Positions 25,801 to 34,423 are shown, counted from the stretch's first letter. The stretch: 64,000 bases of DNA from Streptomyces cylindrosporus (GCF_022698165.1 NZ_JALDAY010000015.1:241870-305869), one strand, 5' to 3'. The notes: a model not told the origin generated them from the letters alone. Program-made: numbers and translations.

Positions 25801-26240
25801 TCCTCCTCGGACGGACCGGCGACGGCGCAGGCCTTCGCCAGTTGCTGGACGACAGCGGCATCACCATCCGCTCCATCGCCGACACCCGCCTCAACGCCCT
25901 CGGCCGGATCCTGGCCCGGGCCGCCGAGCGCGGGGACGCCCCGACCACGATCGCCGCGGCGATCGAGGACCTCCTCAGCAACCCCTCGCGCGCCGAGATG
26001 ATCGCCACCACCGAGCTGTGCCGCGCGGTCTCCAAGGCCAGCCTCGGCACGTACCTCGCGAACGGCATCGAGGCCGTGGAGTGGGTCAGTGCCGGCGACG
26101 GCCGCGTCTGCAACATCTGCGCCACCAACGAGGAAGCCGGACCGCGGCGCCCCGGCAACCTCTTCCCCAACGGCCGCTCCAGTCCACCAGGCCACCCATG
26201 GTGTCGGTGTGCTCTTACCCCCGTGACAGGCGCTGGCTGA
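22806..26240 (+). CDS. portal protein fused to Nudix, zinc knuckle and MuF domains (1144 aa)
   Basis: Residues 1 to about 560 are a phage portal (LVYAPFRPRSNSPYGYAPLE, ETQADVQHRVGDLPLVT), the dodecameric DNA gate. Residues about 610-745 are a complete Nudix hydrolase domain with a canonical box (residues 646-668, G-x5-E-x7-REWGEETGL). A CxxC...CxxC knuckle (CPCCDGGG, CLHCD) follows near 760-785. The C-terminal 260 residues are a Mu gpF-like head-morphogenesis domain ending CNIC...HPWCRCALTPV. Portal-MuF fusions are known; an intact Nudix domain in between is unusual. One continuous frame, no sign of error. Confidence 0.9.
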   Translation: MGLRSRFTQLAKVFGNREPADMQAGEAAAGMTPSKPFSPGAPIGPYDGFSRHPRTHDFVTGYNISARPRSHSAVAFDTLRGMIDAYDVAQMCIWHRIDSIRALDWALVPKQGFKGDASEAIALGMQVLHKPDRQNLFPTWLAKWLYDVLAYDAGALSRVKNRRGDVIGLKVVDGTTIAPLLDYWGDSPEPPAEAYVQYVNGLPWNWLTRNDLVYAPFRPRSNSPYGYAPLESILLNANTDLRFQTYFLQRFTEGNIPQAIGSSPENWTPDQVQQFQGWWDQFMMGDQSIKSQIRWIPGGSKIEWSNEKDFDDTFSLFLMRKTCAAYHVVPADLGFTETVNRSSGETQADVQHRVGDLPLVTHLQGVLTAFLQHDLHLPLDFRFDTGQEKEDRLTLAQAWQIYIDAGMASADEGRKELLGLPVDPRRPVPRFHNTPRLGPVPLLAIEGIAGKIDPLTYGPAEDQLPLPQPFVPAPGVISDAGTSDAKAANTAEDGYQTLVREASQHQAVDAAAEAAQMSKDGAATAGITAQTGLVGYDLLDHDEHQEESEEPGQEAELAKQELAAFRRFRQARRRSKVWRDFEFRHVDRVRAHRLNDAGRLAVRKDTGQIAAAGLAVRAADTGRVLMLQRALAPDDPAGGAWEFPGGGIEEGEKPLAAAVREWGEETGLILPYAPEAAAAHAFDNGPMWTHGIYQGFVYTIDAEDMLDLGYRDAVTNPDDPDGDQVESIAWWDPAQLAGNPAVRRELQDSLGTVLPLLAVCPCCDGGGEHSNGSECLHCDASGTSIGASGPMPCEGALEGTADVTVTPDGVYTSTCPCGTPAVYDDLDGWQHADGSIGHDEDLESVADKMRAIAKAAGGRPKGGGAEGENMAARWPGWKVDLKAIAYWTPRLARALSAAVDSHQLAEGWLSVAVQPSASTKRERIRLLGAQARAWLAAHDPGLAAALESTLHGVYTDGYLIGTVAARVAIAEAGVSVAGASSLTTGFGEWTPGDTKAAQLLLGRTGDGAGLRQLLDDSGITIRSIADTRLNALGRILARAAERGDAPTTIAAAIEDLLSNPSRAEMIATTELCRAVSKASLGTYLANGIEAVEWVSAGDGRVCNICATNEEAGPRRPGNLFPNGRSSPPGHPWCRCALTPVTGAG

Positions 26241-26297
26241 AATGCCAAGACAAGCCGCAGTGGCTCGTGCCGCTGTTACGCAGGCGCAGGGGAGGTG

Positions 26298-26939
26298 TCA
26301 GACGCGGCGTGCTTGAGCGCGGCGTTTCTTCCATTCTCGGGTGCTGATCCGATTGCATTCGGCGCAGCGGCGCGTGAGGTAACCCTCTTTGTTTCGCCTC
26401 CACTGAGTATTCCCGGAGAACGGATGCCCCTTGGGGCAATGGGTCACCTCTTCGCGGTAGCGGGCGTAGTACTCGATTGTCTTCTCCGGCGCCTGGCTCC
26501 TACGAATGTTGGCGGTACGGCTGACTGCTTCGAGGTGGGCAGGATTGCAGCACTTGCGGTGCGGGTCGCCGTACCCAGGCGTCGGACACTCCTTGGTGTG
26601 GCACGTATGGTCGATCTCCAGCCCGGCTGGGATAGTGCCGTTGGTCAGCTGGTACGCGAAGCGGTGGGCCTTTTGGAGACGCGGCCTGCCGCCGTTCACG
26701 AAGAAGGTGCCGTAGCCGCTCGGATGCACACTTCCAATCCACGGCCAACACGTTTCCCGTCCCCCGCTGGTGTCGACGCACTTCCAGAACCGCTGCTCAA
26801 GGCTTTCAGGCTGTGCGGCTTCGAACGCCTCGCTCTTCCTGTGCCGCTGGTAATGCTTACTGCAAAGACCTCGGGCCACAGCCTTGTTGGAGCACGAGGA
26901 ATCGGTGCAGTTCGGTTTCTCCGTCTTCGGCCTACCCAT
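26298..26939 (-). CDS. HNH homing-type endonuclease (213 aa), antisense in late operon
   Basis: The ATG at 26939 has AAGGTG nine bases upstream; GTG 26948 is an alternative. N-terminal zinc finger CTDSSCSNKAVARGLCSKHY, central HNH_3 core (HRFAYQLTNG, LEIDHTCHTKEC, CCNPAHLEAV) and a C-terminal CPKGH...RRCAEC module. It is oriented against all surrounding virion genes and has visibly lower GC and looser codon usage. This fits a free-standing mobile endonuclease inserted between the MuF end and the XkdF start. Confidence 0.9.
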   Translation of the reverse strand: MGRPKTEKPNCTDSSCSNKAVARGLCSKHYQRHRKSEAFEAAQPESLEQRFWKCVDTSGGRETCWPWIGSVHPSGYGTFFVNGGRPRLQKAHRFAYQLTNGTIPAGLEIDHTCHTKECPTPGYGDPHRKCCNPAHLEAVSRTANIRRSQAPEKTIEYYARYREEVTHCPKGHPFSGNTQWRRNKEGYLTRRCAECNRISTREWKKRRAQARRV

Positions 26940-26971
26940 GAAATACACCTTATCGACGGGGCGGTGAAAAA

Positions 26972-27355
26972 GTGCCGGAACCGCAAAGATATGTTTTGGG
27001 CATCGCCTACCAGGCTGGCCCCGACCCGCGGATCCGCCGCGGCGCTGACGGCGGCCGCGACTACTTCACCGCCGAAGAGCTCGAGCGGGCGGCCTGGGGC
27101 TTCCTGCAGAAGGGCGCCCAGGTCGGCCTCTTCCACGGCCCCGACGCCACGGTCGGCGCCGCGACCGTCGTCGAGTCGTACATCTGGCGCGGCAAGGACT
27201 GGGACCTCGGCGACGGGACCGTCGTCCGCAAAGGCGACTGGCTGATCGGCGCGATCCTCGACGAACGCGCCTGGCAGCTCTACAAGTCCGGCCGGATCAC
27301 CGGCTTCTCGCCGCAGGGACAGGCGCGGCGCATCACCCGACGGAGCACCGAATGA
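26972..27355 (+). CDS. XkdF-like phage serine protease domain (127 aa)
   Basis: GTG 26972. The sequence VLGIAYQAGPDPRI, VGLFHGPD, VESYIWRG, KGDWLIGAILDERAWQLYKSG and ITGFSPQG follows the pattern of the PBSX XkdF prohead-protease family. Its stop overlaps the next gene (ATGA), so protease and scaffold-like protein are co-translated. The first codons are AT-rich and border the HNH insertion, so the native start could have been altered. Confidence 0.75.
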   Translation: MPEPQRYVLGIAYQAGPDPRIRRGADGGRDYFTAEELERAAWGFLQKGAQVGLFHGPDATVGAATVVESYIWRGKDWDLGDGTVVRKGDWLIGAILDERAWQLYKSGRITGFSPQGQARRITRRSTE

Positions 27356-29313
27356 CCCCTGCAGAGGAGGACGAGTTCACCGAGCTCGTCGACGCCGACA
27401 TCCCGCGAGTGGACCTCGTCGACAAGGCCGCGAACGGCACCAGCTTCTTGATCGCAAAGAGCGCCGTCGGTGCCCCGGGGCTTCTCGAACCCGACCTGGT
27501 GCGCGACCTCATCGGCGCGCCCGAACCGGCCCCTGCGGGCCCGGAGACGGTGACGATGACGGGCAGCGTGGCCGCGATCGCCAAGGTGATCTACGCGGCA
27601 GCCGTACGCTCCCGCGAAGCACCCGCCCCAGCCAACGAGCCGGCCGGCGAGCAGGTCGCCAAGGCCAAGTACGACGCCGACGACCTGCGCCGCATGGCCG
27701 CCAACGGGCAGGCCATGGACGACGAGTCCTACCCCATCGCCGACCGCGAGGACCTCGAGCACGCGGTCCGCGCCGTCGGCCGCGGGGGCGCCGGCCACGA
27801 CTCGATCCGCCGGCACATCATCGCCCGCGCCAAGGCCCTCGGCGCCTCAGCCGAGATCCCCGACAACTGGAACGCCGACGGAAGCCTGAAGGTGGCCAAA
27901 ATGGCTGTCACTGCCGAACTGGACGAGGGAACGGACCGCCTGGACCCGACCGTGCCCCTCGCCGCACCCACCGAGGACGCGCCGGGTAATCCGGCCGAGC
28001 CGGGCTCCCCGGCCTGGGAGGCCATCGACGCGGCCACCGCCCAGAAGTGGACCAGCATTCTCGCCCGGGCGAAGACCGCGATCGACCTGCTCGCCGAGCG
28101 CGAGATGCTCGAGGCCGCCGCGGCCGACCCCGGCGACGCCGAGCAGGCGATGGACCTGCAGGACGCCTGCTGCGCCATCGACTACGCCATCAGCGTGCTC
28201 GCCCCGTTCGCGGTCGCCGAGCAGGCCGAAGCCGACTGCGCCGCCGACTCCATGGCCGCAGTCGGCAAGGCGCTGGCCGGGTTCGACACCGGCCCGCTCG
28301 ACACGATCGAGGCCCTCGCCTCCATCACCAAGGCCGGCCGCGTGCTGTCCGCGAGCAACGAGGCCGCCATCCGCGGCGCCGTGGAGCAGCTGCAGAAGGT
28401 CCTCACCAGCCTCCCGCAGGCCCCGACCACCGACGAGGAGGGCGGCCGGCCGGTCGCCAAGACCGCCAACGAGGAGCCCGACATGCCCCAGCCCACCCCC
28501 AGCGCAGACGTCACCGAGGCCTCCGGCCAGGAACCGGCCATGGGCGCCGCCGAGCCCGCCCCGCAGCCGCCCGCCGGCGTCCCTGTGAGCGTCGAGGCGG
28601 GCCTGGCCAAGGGACTTGAGCCCCCGGCAGCCGCGCCAGTGGTGAAGGCGGACGGCGAGAAGGAGATGGTCGCCGTCTACGACGCCAAGGGCAAGCTCGT
28701 CGGCATCGTCGACCCGGAGAAGATCACCCGCATCGCCGGCGCCGACACCGACGACGACGGCGGCAAGGACGACGCCCCGGCCGACGACTCCGGCGACGCC
28801 GCGGACGCGGCCGCACAGACCCCCGACCTCGAGCCCGCCCCGCCGGCAGAGGTCGGCACCCCGGCCGACGCCGTCCCCGACGACGACGTCGCCAAGCAGA
28901 CCACCACCCCGGATGCCGACAACAGCAGCGCCGCGGACGTGGCCAAGAAGCTCGACGACTACAGCGCCACCCAGGAGCAGGTCCTGTCCGAGCAGGCGGG
29001 GAAGATCGCCAAGCAGGAGAAGGACCTGACGGAGCTGGCGGAAGCCGTCGAGGTACTCAAGGGCCAGATCCGGGTGCTGGAGGAGCAGCCCGCTGTTCCG
29101 GGCGTGTTCACCAACGGAGCCGTCCCGCCGGCGCACCAGATGCGCGGCCAGGACCGAGGCGCCCAGCCCGTCGACGTCGCCAAGGCCCAGGAGCTGAAGA
29201 AGCAGCTGTACCGCGGGCCCGACGCGGGCGAGCAGAACGCCATCCACGGCCAGCTGAACGAGATGGCCATCGACGCGCTCCACGCGATTCACCAGGGCGG
29301 CGCCCGCCAGTAA
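27352..29313 (+). CDS. scaffold-like head maturation protein with C-terminal coiled coil (653 aa)
   Basis: N-terminus VDLVDKAANGTSFLIAK is the usual continuation of XkdF-type proteases. Residues about 100-175 hold a KYDADDLRRMAANGQAMDD...HIIARAKALG module found in phage head proteins. A long Ala/Pro/Asp-rich region follows, then a coiled coil near residues 525-580 (QEQVLSEQAGKIAKQEKDL). The composition and position before the capsid gene indicate an internal scaffold, probably cut during prohead maturation. Confidence 0.7.
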   Translation: MTPAEEDEFTELVDADIPRVDLVDKAANGTSFLIAKSAVGAPGLLEPDLVRDLIGAPEPAPAGPETVTMTGSVAAIAKVIYAAAVRSREAPAPANEPAGEQVAKAKYDADDLRRMAANGQAMDDESYPIADREDLEHAVRAVGRGGAGHDSIRRHIIARAKALGASAEIPDNWNADGSLKVAKMAVTAELDEGTDRLDPTVPLAAPTEDAPGNPAEPGSPAWEAIDAATAQKWTSILARAKTAIDLLAEREMLEAAAADPGDAEQAMDLQDACCAIDYAISVLAPFAVAEQAEADCAADSMAAVGKALAGFDTGPLDTIEALASITKAGRVLSASNEAAIRGAVEQLQKVLTSLPQAPTTDEEGGRPVAKTANEEPDMPQPTPSADVTEASGQEPAMGAAEPAPQPPAGVPVSVEAGLAKGLEPPAAAPVVKADGEKEMVAVYDAKGKLVGIVDPEKITRIAGADTDDDGGKDDAPADDSGDAADAAAQTPDLEPAPPAEVGTPADAVPDDDVAKQTTTPDADNSSAADVAKKLDDYSATQEQVLSEQAGKIAKQEKDLTELAEAVEVLKGQIRVLEEQPAVPGVFTNGAVPPAHQMRGQDRGAQPVDVAKAQELKKQLYRGPDAGEQNAIHGQLNEMAIDALHAIHQGGARQ

Positions 29314-29343
29314 GCGCCCCGCCCCGCACCACCCCGCAGCCAC

Positions 29344-29375
29344 ACCCCCGAGCAGCCACCGGCGCCGGGGGTTTT
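29344..29375 (+). terminator. hairpin between scaffold and capsid genes
   Basis: ACCCCCG (29344-29350) pairs with CGGGGGT (29366-29372), followed by TTTC. Likely attenuates read-through so capsid is set by its own expression; this is inference. Confidence 0.6.
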
Positions 29376-29395
29376 CTCATGCCCAGGAGGCATCC

Positions 29396-30871
29396 GTGAG
29401 CGCAACGCTCGAAAACGTCACCGAGGAGACGCTGGCCGCCATCGCCAAGGCGCAGACCACCGGCATCCTCCAGTCCACCGGCATCTACAGCTACGACCTG
29501 TCCCCGCTGGTCCAGCTGATCCCCGTCGTCACCCCGTTCCGCGACATGGTGCCCCGGGTCTCGTCCCCGGACGGCAACCCGTTCGCGGTCTGGCGCTCCA
29601 TCATGGACGCGACCAACTCGCAGCCGGACCCGTCCATGGGTATCGACTACGCCGCGAACGAGGTCATCTTCAAGGAGCAGGACTTCCAGGCGAAGTACAT
29701 GCCCACCGGCCTCGCCGGTCTGGCCACGCAGGACGCCTTCGACTTCGCCAAGGGCTACGGCGACCCCTACGCCGTCGCCACCTTCCAGACCCTCAACCAG
29801 GTCCTGATCGGCGACGACCGCAAGCTGATCGGCGCGCAGTCGTTCGCGCTCGCGCGGCCGGCGGCCCCGACGCTGACGCAGTCCTCGACGGGCGGCACCA
29901 TCGGCGCCGTCACCGCGTACGTGGGCGTCGCCGCCCGCACCGGCTCCGGCTACTACTACGGCAGCGGCAACAGCCGCGGCAACAGCGCGTCGACGACGTT
30001 CGGTTCGGGCTCCACCAACAAGATCACCGCCACCGTCGCCTCCGTGAGGGGGGCCGTCGCGTACGACTGGTTCTACTCGGCCGACGGCACGACCTGGTAC
30101 TACTACACCACCACGACCACCAACACGGTCACCATCACCAAGACCATCGCCGCGAACCAGGCGCTCCCGGCGAGCACCGTCACGCCGGACATGTCCAGCG
30201 TCGTCCCGACCATCAACACGGCGGCCGACAACGGGTCGGCGAACGCGAAGGACTACGACGGCTTCCTCGCCTCCCTCGCCGGCGACTACACCTCCGCCGG
30301 GCAGTGGGCCCAGCCCGGCACCGCCACGGCGAACCCGTCGATCAACAGCAGCCTCGACGGCGCCGCGCTCACCCTGGCCGGCGGCAGTATCGCCGAGATC
30401 GAGAACCTGCTGTTCCTGCCGCTGTGGCAGCAGGTCAAGTGCTCCCCGACCGCGCTCATGATGAACGCGGTCCAGGCTCAGGAGATCGCCAACCTGGTCC
30501 TCGGCTCCAGCGCCGCGACGACGTTCCTGAACACCGACGCTTCGGGCCGTCTCAGCACGACCGCGGGCGGCCGCGTCGGCGAGATCGTCAACGCCCCGGC
30601 CGGCGGCGTGACCGTCCCGATCGAGGTCCACGTCTCCCTGCCCCCGGGCACCATCGTGGCGCGCACCGACCGGGTCCCGTTCCCGCAGGCGAACATCAGC
30701 TCCGTGCTGGAGTACCGCAACCTGCGCGACACCGCGCAGTTCGACTACGGCATCAGCCGCGTCGCGAACACCGCGGGTGGCGGCCCGCGCCGGGAGTTCG
30801 AAATCCGCAGCATCGGCGCCTTCGTCAACCGGGCCCCGGTCGCCATGGGCGTCCTGCAGAACGTCGCCTGA
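29396..30871 (+). CDS. major capsid protein (HK97-type) with inserted beta domain
   Basis: GTG 29396 behind AGGAGGCATCC; 491 aa. The N-terminal arm and E-loop region (PLVQLIPVVTPFRDMVPRV, PFAVWRSIMDATN) and C-terminal A/P-domain strands (ANISSVLEYRNLRDTAQFDYG) fit an HK97-fold capsid. Between about residues 160 and 265 lies a Tyr/Thr/Ser-rich segment resembling an Ig/fibronectin-like beta-sandwich (AYDWFYSADGTTWYYYTT), which would project from the shell. Position after scaffold and before connectors supports the role. Confidence 0.8.
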   Translation: MSATLENVTEETLAAIAKAQTTGILQSTGIYSYDLSPLVQLIPVVTPFRDMVPRVSSPDGNPFAVWRSIMDATNSQPDPSMGIDYAANEVIFKEQDFQAKYMPTGLAGLATQDAFDFAKGYGDPYAVATFQTLNQVLIGDDRKLIGAQSFALARPAAPTLTQSSTGGTIGAVTAYVGVAARTGSGYYYGSGNSRGNSASTTFGSGSTNKITATVASVRGAVAYDWFYSADGTTWYYYTTTTTNTVTITKTIAANQALPASTVTPDMSSVVPTINTAADNGSANAKDYDGFLASLAGDYTSAGQWAQPGTATANPSINSSLDGAALTLAGGSIAEIENLLFLPLWQQVKCSPTALMMNAVQAQEIANLVLGSSAATTFLNTDASGRLSTTAGGRVGEIVNAPAGGVTVPIEVHVSLPPGTIVARTDRVPFPQANISSVLEYRNLRDTAQFDYGISRVANTAGGGPRREFEIRSIGAFVNRAPVAMGVLQNVA

Positions 30872-30954
30872 CCTCCGGCGTAGGGCGCAGGCCCCGGCGC
30901 CTGCGCCCTACGCACCTCCCACCCTCACCGATCCAACCTCCCTGGAGTGCAGGC

Positions 30955-31296
30955 ATGCGCCTCTACACACTCACGGGCGCCACCGCGCTCGACGCCGAGG
31001 AAGGCCACTTCGAAGCCGACGAGCAGGGCGGCTTCGACTTCCCCGACGAACTGTCCGACCAGCTCCACGCCTTCCACGTCGGCGGGAAGCCCCAGTGGGA
31101 GACCGACGTCGAGCGCCAGCAGCGCCTCCTCGCGGAAGAGCTGGAGCGCCGCAAGGACCCGGCGACCCTGCTCGCGGCCGTCGAGAAGCTCGTCAGCGCC
31201 GCCGAAGCCACCCCGGCCCCCGAAGAGCCACCGGCCGCCCCGGCACCGGCGAAGAAGGCCACCCGGCGCTCGGCGGCCAAGACGACGTCCGACTAG
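30955..31296 (+). CDS. small head-associated protein (113 aa)
   Basis: ATG 30955 with GGAG upstream. N-terminal YTLTGATALDAEEGHFEAD, a charged helix in the middle and a Lys/Ala/Pro-rich C-terminus. This type commonly follows the capsid gene in actinophages. Function unknown. Confidence 0.6.
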   Translation: MRLYTLTGATALDAEEGHFEADEQGGFDFPDELSDQLHAFHVGGKPQWETDVERQQRLLAEELERRKDPATLLAAVEKLVSAAEATPAPEEPPAAPAPAKKATRRSAAKTTSD

Positions 31297-31321
31297 CCCC
31301 GCTGCTGGGAGGTGACCACGC

Positions 31322-32176
31322 GTGGCCATCAACCCCTACGTCACGGCGCCGGAGTTCGAAGCCCACCCCACCTACCTGGACCTGGGCGACCTGCGCTCCG
31401 GCATCGCCGACCCCGACGCACAGACCGCCGAGCTCGAGAACGTCCTGCTCATGGCGTCCAGTTGGGCCGACGGGGAGTGCAACCAGCCACTCGCCGCCCA
31501 CCAGCTGACCCTGGCGACCCGGGGACGCTGCGACGCCCAAGGCGTCCTCCACGTCTACCCCACGGACCGGCCCGTCCGATCGGTGTCGAAGGTCGCCTTC
31601 GGCGAGACGGTCGGCGCCCAGACCACGCTCACCTCCCCGGCGTACCGGGTCGAACAGAACCAGACGATCCTGATCTCCATCGGGGCCGGCGCCGCGCGCC
31701 CCGGCGCGTGGCTGTACGTCGACCTCACCTACATCGCGGGCTGGGTGACCACGACCCTGACCGCCGGCGCGACAGCAGGGTCGACGTCGCTGACGGTGGC
31801 CGATCCGACCGGGATCCTGCCCGGGCACAGGTACCGCCTGTGGGAACCCGGCGTCGAGGAAGTCGTGACCGTCTCGGAGGCATACGCGCCCGCGGCGGTG
31901 ACGGTCCCGCCGACGGCGACCGCGATCCCGCTCGCCGCCCCCACCACGTCCGACCACACGCCCGGCGGCGGCTGGTCGGGCATGCCCAGCGACATGCGGC
32001 TCGCGGTCGTCAACTACGGCGTCTCGCAGCTGATGCGGCCGGACACCGCGGCCGAGGACTCCTACCCGGACACCCCCCTCGCCTCCGGCACACGGCAGAA
32101 AGACCCCCGCCGCGACGGCTCCGGCCTCGTCGCCGAAGCCGTGCGCCTCCTCCACCCGTTCGCGAGGCGCATGTGA
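31322..32176 (+). CDS. head-tail connector/adaptor protein (284 aa)
   Basis: GTG 31322. The N-terminal helical part (ENVLLMASSWADGECNQPL) resembles gp6/gp15-type adaptors that dock below the portal. A central beta-rich insert (TAGATAGSTSLTVADPTGIL) is similar to hydrophobic-repeat domains of connector proteins. The C-terminus has AVVNYGVSQLMRPD. Position between capsid and tail genes agrees. Confidence 0.65.
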   Translation: MAINPYVTAPEFEAHPTYLDLGDLRSGIADPDAQTAELENVLLMASSWADGECNQPLAAHQLTLATRGRCDAQGVLHVYPTDRPVRSVSKVAFGETVGAQTTLTSPAYRVEQNQTILISIGAGAARPGAWLYVDLTYIAGWVTTTLTAGATAGSTSLTVADPTGILPGHRYRLWEPGVEEVVTVSEAYAPAAVTVPPTATAIPLAAPTTSDHTPGGGWSGMPSDMRLAVVNYGVSQLMRPDTAAEDSYPDTPLASGTRQKDPRRDGSGLVAEAVRLLHPFARRM

Positions 32177-32709
32177 GCATCGAGACAGCCCTGGACGGGA
32201 TCTGCAAGTACTTCGGCGGCCCCTACGATCCGCGGACCCGCACCTACCGGTCCTCACCGCTCTCCCAGTACGGCGTCGGTGTCGTGCGCCGCGCGTGGGC
32301 CAAGCGCGACGACCACCGCGACTACTTCTGGGGCCAGCCGTCCGGCGCGCGTACGGGCGTCCAGATCGTCGTCTTCATCCCGCACCACCACGAGTTCCGC
32401 ATCGCGCTCGGCGGCGAGCACGGCGGCATGAAGCAGATCAACTACGACGTGCAGCTGCTCTGCTACGTCCGCTCCACCACGCCGTACGCCGAGGATGCCC
32501 AGGACGACGTCTACGCCCTGCGCCGGGCTCTCGTCGAGCACATGCGTCTCGACCGCACCCTCGGCGGCGCGGTGTTCCAGGCCGGCGAGCACGTCGACGG
32601 CGGCATGGACGGCATCGACTTCAAGTACGGTCAGCCGGAGACCAAGGCCGAGCTCACCAAGTCGTTCCTCCAACTCGACTTCGGAGCCATCGAGTTCGTC
32701 AACGCCTGA
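32173..32709 (+). CDS. tail terminator/completion-like protein (178 aa)
   Basis: GTG start overlapping the previous stop (GTGA). A mixed alpha/beta protein with YDVQLLCYVRST and DDVYALRRALVEHMRLD, as in small tail-completion proteins that cap the tail tube. Assignment by position and general character. Confidence 0.55.
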   Translation: MSIETALDGICKYFGGPYDPRTRTYRSSPLSQYGVGVVRRAWAKRDDHRDYFWGQPSGARTGVQIVVFIPHHHEFRIALGGEHGGMKQINYDVQLLCYVRSTTPYAEDAQDDVYALRRALVEHMRLDRTLGGAVFQAGEHVDGGMDGIDFKYGQPETKAELTKSFLQLDFGAIEFVNA

Positions 32710-32764
32710 CCCGCCGAGCCTCCTCTTCCACCCCCTTTCCGTTCCCTCTGCCTGCGGAGTTCGC

Positions 32765-33172
32765 ATGCCCCCCGCCAAGACCCCCAGGAAGCCGCAGCCG
32801 GAGACACCCCCCGCCGCGGCCCAAGACACCACACCGGCCGAGCCCGCCGACACCGAGGAGACGCCCCCCGCCGCGGCCCCGGAGCCGACACCCGACGAGG
32901 CCGTCGACCCCGAGCAGCCGACCGGGCTCCTCGACCCCGGCGTGTACGAGTACACGCACGTCAGCGACTGCGTGTACCCACACGTTCCGCTCACCGCCCG
33001 CGCCGCACGCCCCGAACGCCCGGCCACCGACGACGACCCGGGCGCCCCGGCCGTCGCCGCGACCGTCTTCGACTGGGCCTTCGGCGCCCCGGACGACGGC
33101 CGCTGGACCCCCACCCGCAAGAAGCCCAACCAGGCCGCCGACAACGAGCCGGCCCCGTCCAGCGAGGAGTGA
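32765..33172 (+). CDS. Pro-rich phage protein (135 aa)
   Basis: ATG 32765. The first 60 residues are a Pro/Ala/Glu/Thr low-complexity region. The rest contains GLLDPGVYEYTHVSDCVYPH, a short motif found in head-tail-junction genes of Streptomyces phages. Function unknown. Confidence 0.55.
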   Translation: MPPAKTPRKPQPETPPAAAQDTTPAEPADTEETPPAAAPEPTPDEAVDPEQPTGLLDPGVYEYTHVSDCVYPHVPLTARAARPERPATDDDPGAPAVAATVFDWAFGAPDDGRWTPTRKKPNQAADNEPAPSSEE

Positions 33173-33175
33173 CCG

Positions 33176-34423
33176 GTGCCGACCCCCACCACCTACGCAC
33201 CCGCCAAGCAATTCGTGGGCATCGCACCGGAGACCTCGCAGGGCACCCCGGTCGCGATGACGACGACGATCCTCGTCGACGAGGCGAAGCCAAAGGACAA
33301 CCCGACCTGGCTCGACGACAAGAGCTGGCGCGGGAGCATGGCCACCGACGCCTTCGCGAAGATCCAAGGCGTCAAGATGGCCGAGTTCGAGCTCGGCGGC
33401 CCCGCCTACGGCGACGGCCTCGGGTTCTTCCTCCGCAACATCCTCGGCGACCTCGCCTACACCGGCACGTCCACCGGCAGCGGCGGCACCACCCTCTCCG
33501 CCAGCGCCGCCGCGGGCGCCGCGTCCATCTCGACGGTGGCGACCATCCCGAACGGCACGATCATCCAGATCGGCACCGGGGCGACCGCCGAAGTCTTCAC
33601 GACCGGCACGCCCACGGGATCGGGCCCGTACACGATCCCGCTAACCACCCCCTCCGGCGGTCTGGCGTTCGCACACGCCTCCGCCCAGCCGGTACAGCCC
33701 GTCACCGGCCCCTACACCCAGGCCCACTCCCTGCTCAACTCGGGCACCGGGCAGCCGCCTTCGCACACGATCACCCACTTCCTCGGCCCGACCGCGACGT
33801 CCGGCGCCCGCCAGTACCCCGGCGCGTGCCTGTCCGAGCTGGGCCTGAAGTGGAACGCGGAGTCCGAACTCCTCACCTGGTCCGGGAAGGCCACCACGTG
33901 GCCGTCCGTGGCCCTCGGATCGGCCCCGGTCGCAGCCCCGTCGACGGTGCTGCCGGTCGCCTCCTGGCGCATGCAGGTCGGCATCGGCGGCCCCGCCGCC
34001 GGCGGCACCCTCGTCGCGACCATCACGGACGGCGAGCTCACGATCAAGCGCGAGCTGTCGCCGTACTTCACGGCGAACGGCGTCCAGACGCCGTACATCA
34101 TCCAGCGCGGCGGCCTGTCGGTGGAGGGCAAGCTCAACTTCGTCGCGGCCGACGAGAGCCCACTGCTCTACATGCTCAACAACAGCCAGCCGCAGCTGCA
34201 GATCCTCCTCGACAACGGCCTCTCCGGCACCAACAAGATCACCTTCCAGGTCGACTGCCAGATCGCCGCTTTCACCGAGAGCGAGCCCGACGGCAGCAAG
34301 TCCGCGGTCGAGTACGGCAACAGCTGGACCGCCGTCCTGAACACGACCAACGCCGGCGGATCGGGCGGCTACAGCCCGGTCAAGGTGTCCGTCACCAACA
34401 ACGTTCCCGCCGGCACCTACTGA
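33176..34423 (+). CDS. major tail tube protein (415 aa)
   Basis: GTG 33176 directly after the previous stop. The N-terminus FVGIAPETSQGTPVAMTTT and SWRGSMATDAFAKIQGV are typical of siphovirus tail-tube proteins. A Gly/Ser/Thr-rich insert (about residues 98-165) is followed by strands such as LTIKRELSPYFTANG and SVEGKLNFVA. Placed between tail completion and chaperone genes as expected. Confidence 0.75.
   Translation: MPTPTTYAPAKQFVGIAPETSQGTPVAMTTTILVDEAKPKDNPTWLDDKSWRGSMATDAFAKIQGVKMAEFELGGPAYGDGLGFFLRNILGDLAYTGTSTGSGGTTLSASAAAGAASISTVATIPNGTIIQIGTGATAEVFTTGTPTGSGPYTIPLTTPSGGLAFAHASAQPVQPVTGPYTQAHSLLNSGTGQPPSHTITHFLGPTATSGARQYPGACLSELGLKWNAESELLTWSGKATTWPSVALGSAPVAAPSTVLPVASWRMQVGIGGPAAGGTLVATITDGELTIKRELSPYFTANGVQTPYIIQRGGLSVEGKLNFVAADESPLLYMLNNSQPQLQILLDNGLSGTNKITFQVDCQIAAFTESEPDGSKSAVEYGNSWTAVLNTTNAGGSGGYSPVKVSVTNNVPAGTY

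Noticed and set aside
20979..26195. A 1738-codon open frame on the minus strand opposite terminase and portal
   Set aside because: GC-rich codon bias leaves antisense frames open; the sense strand encodes clear terminase and portal domains, and the antisense translation is low-complexity.
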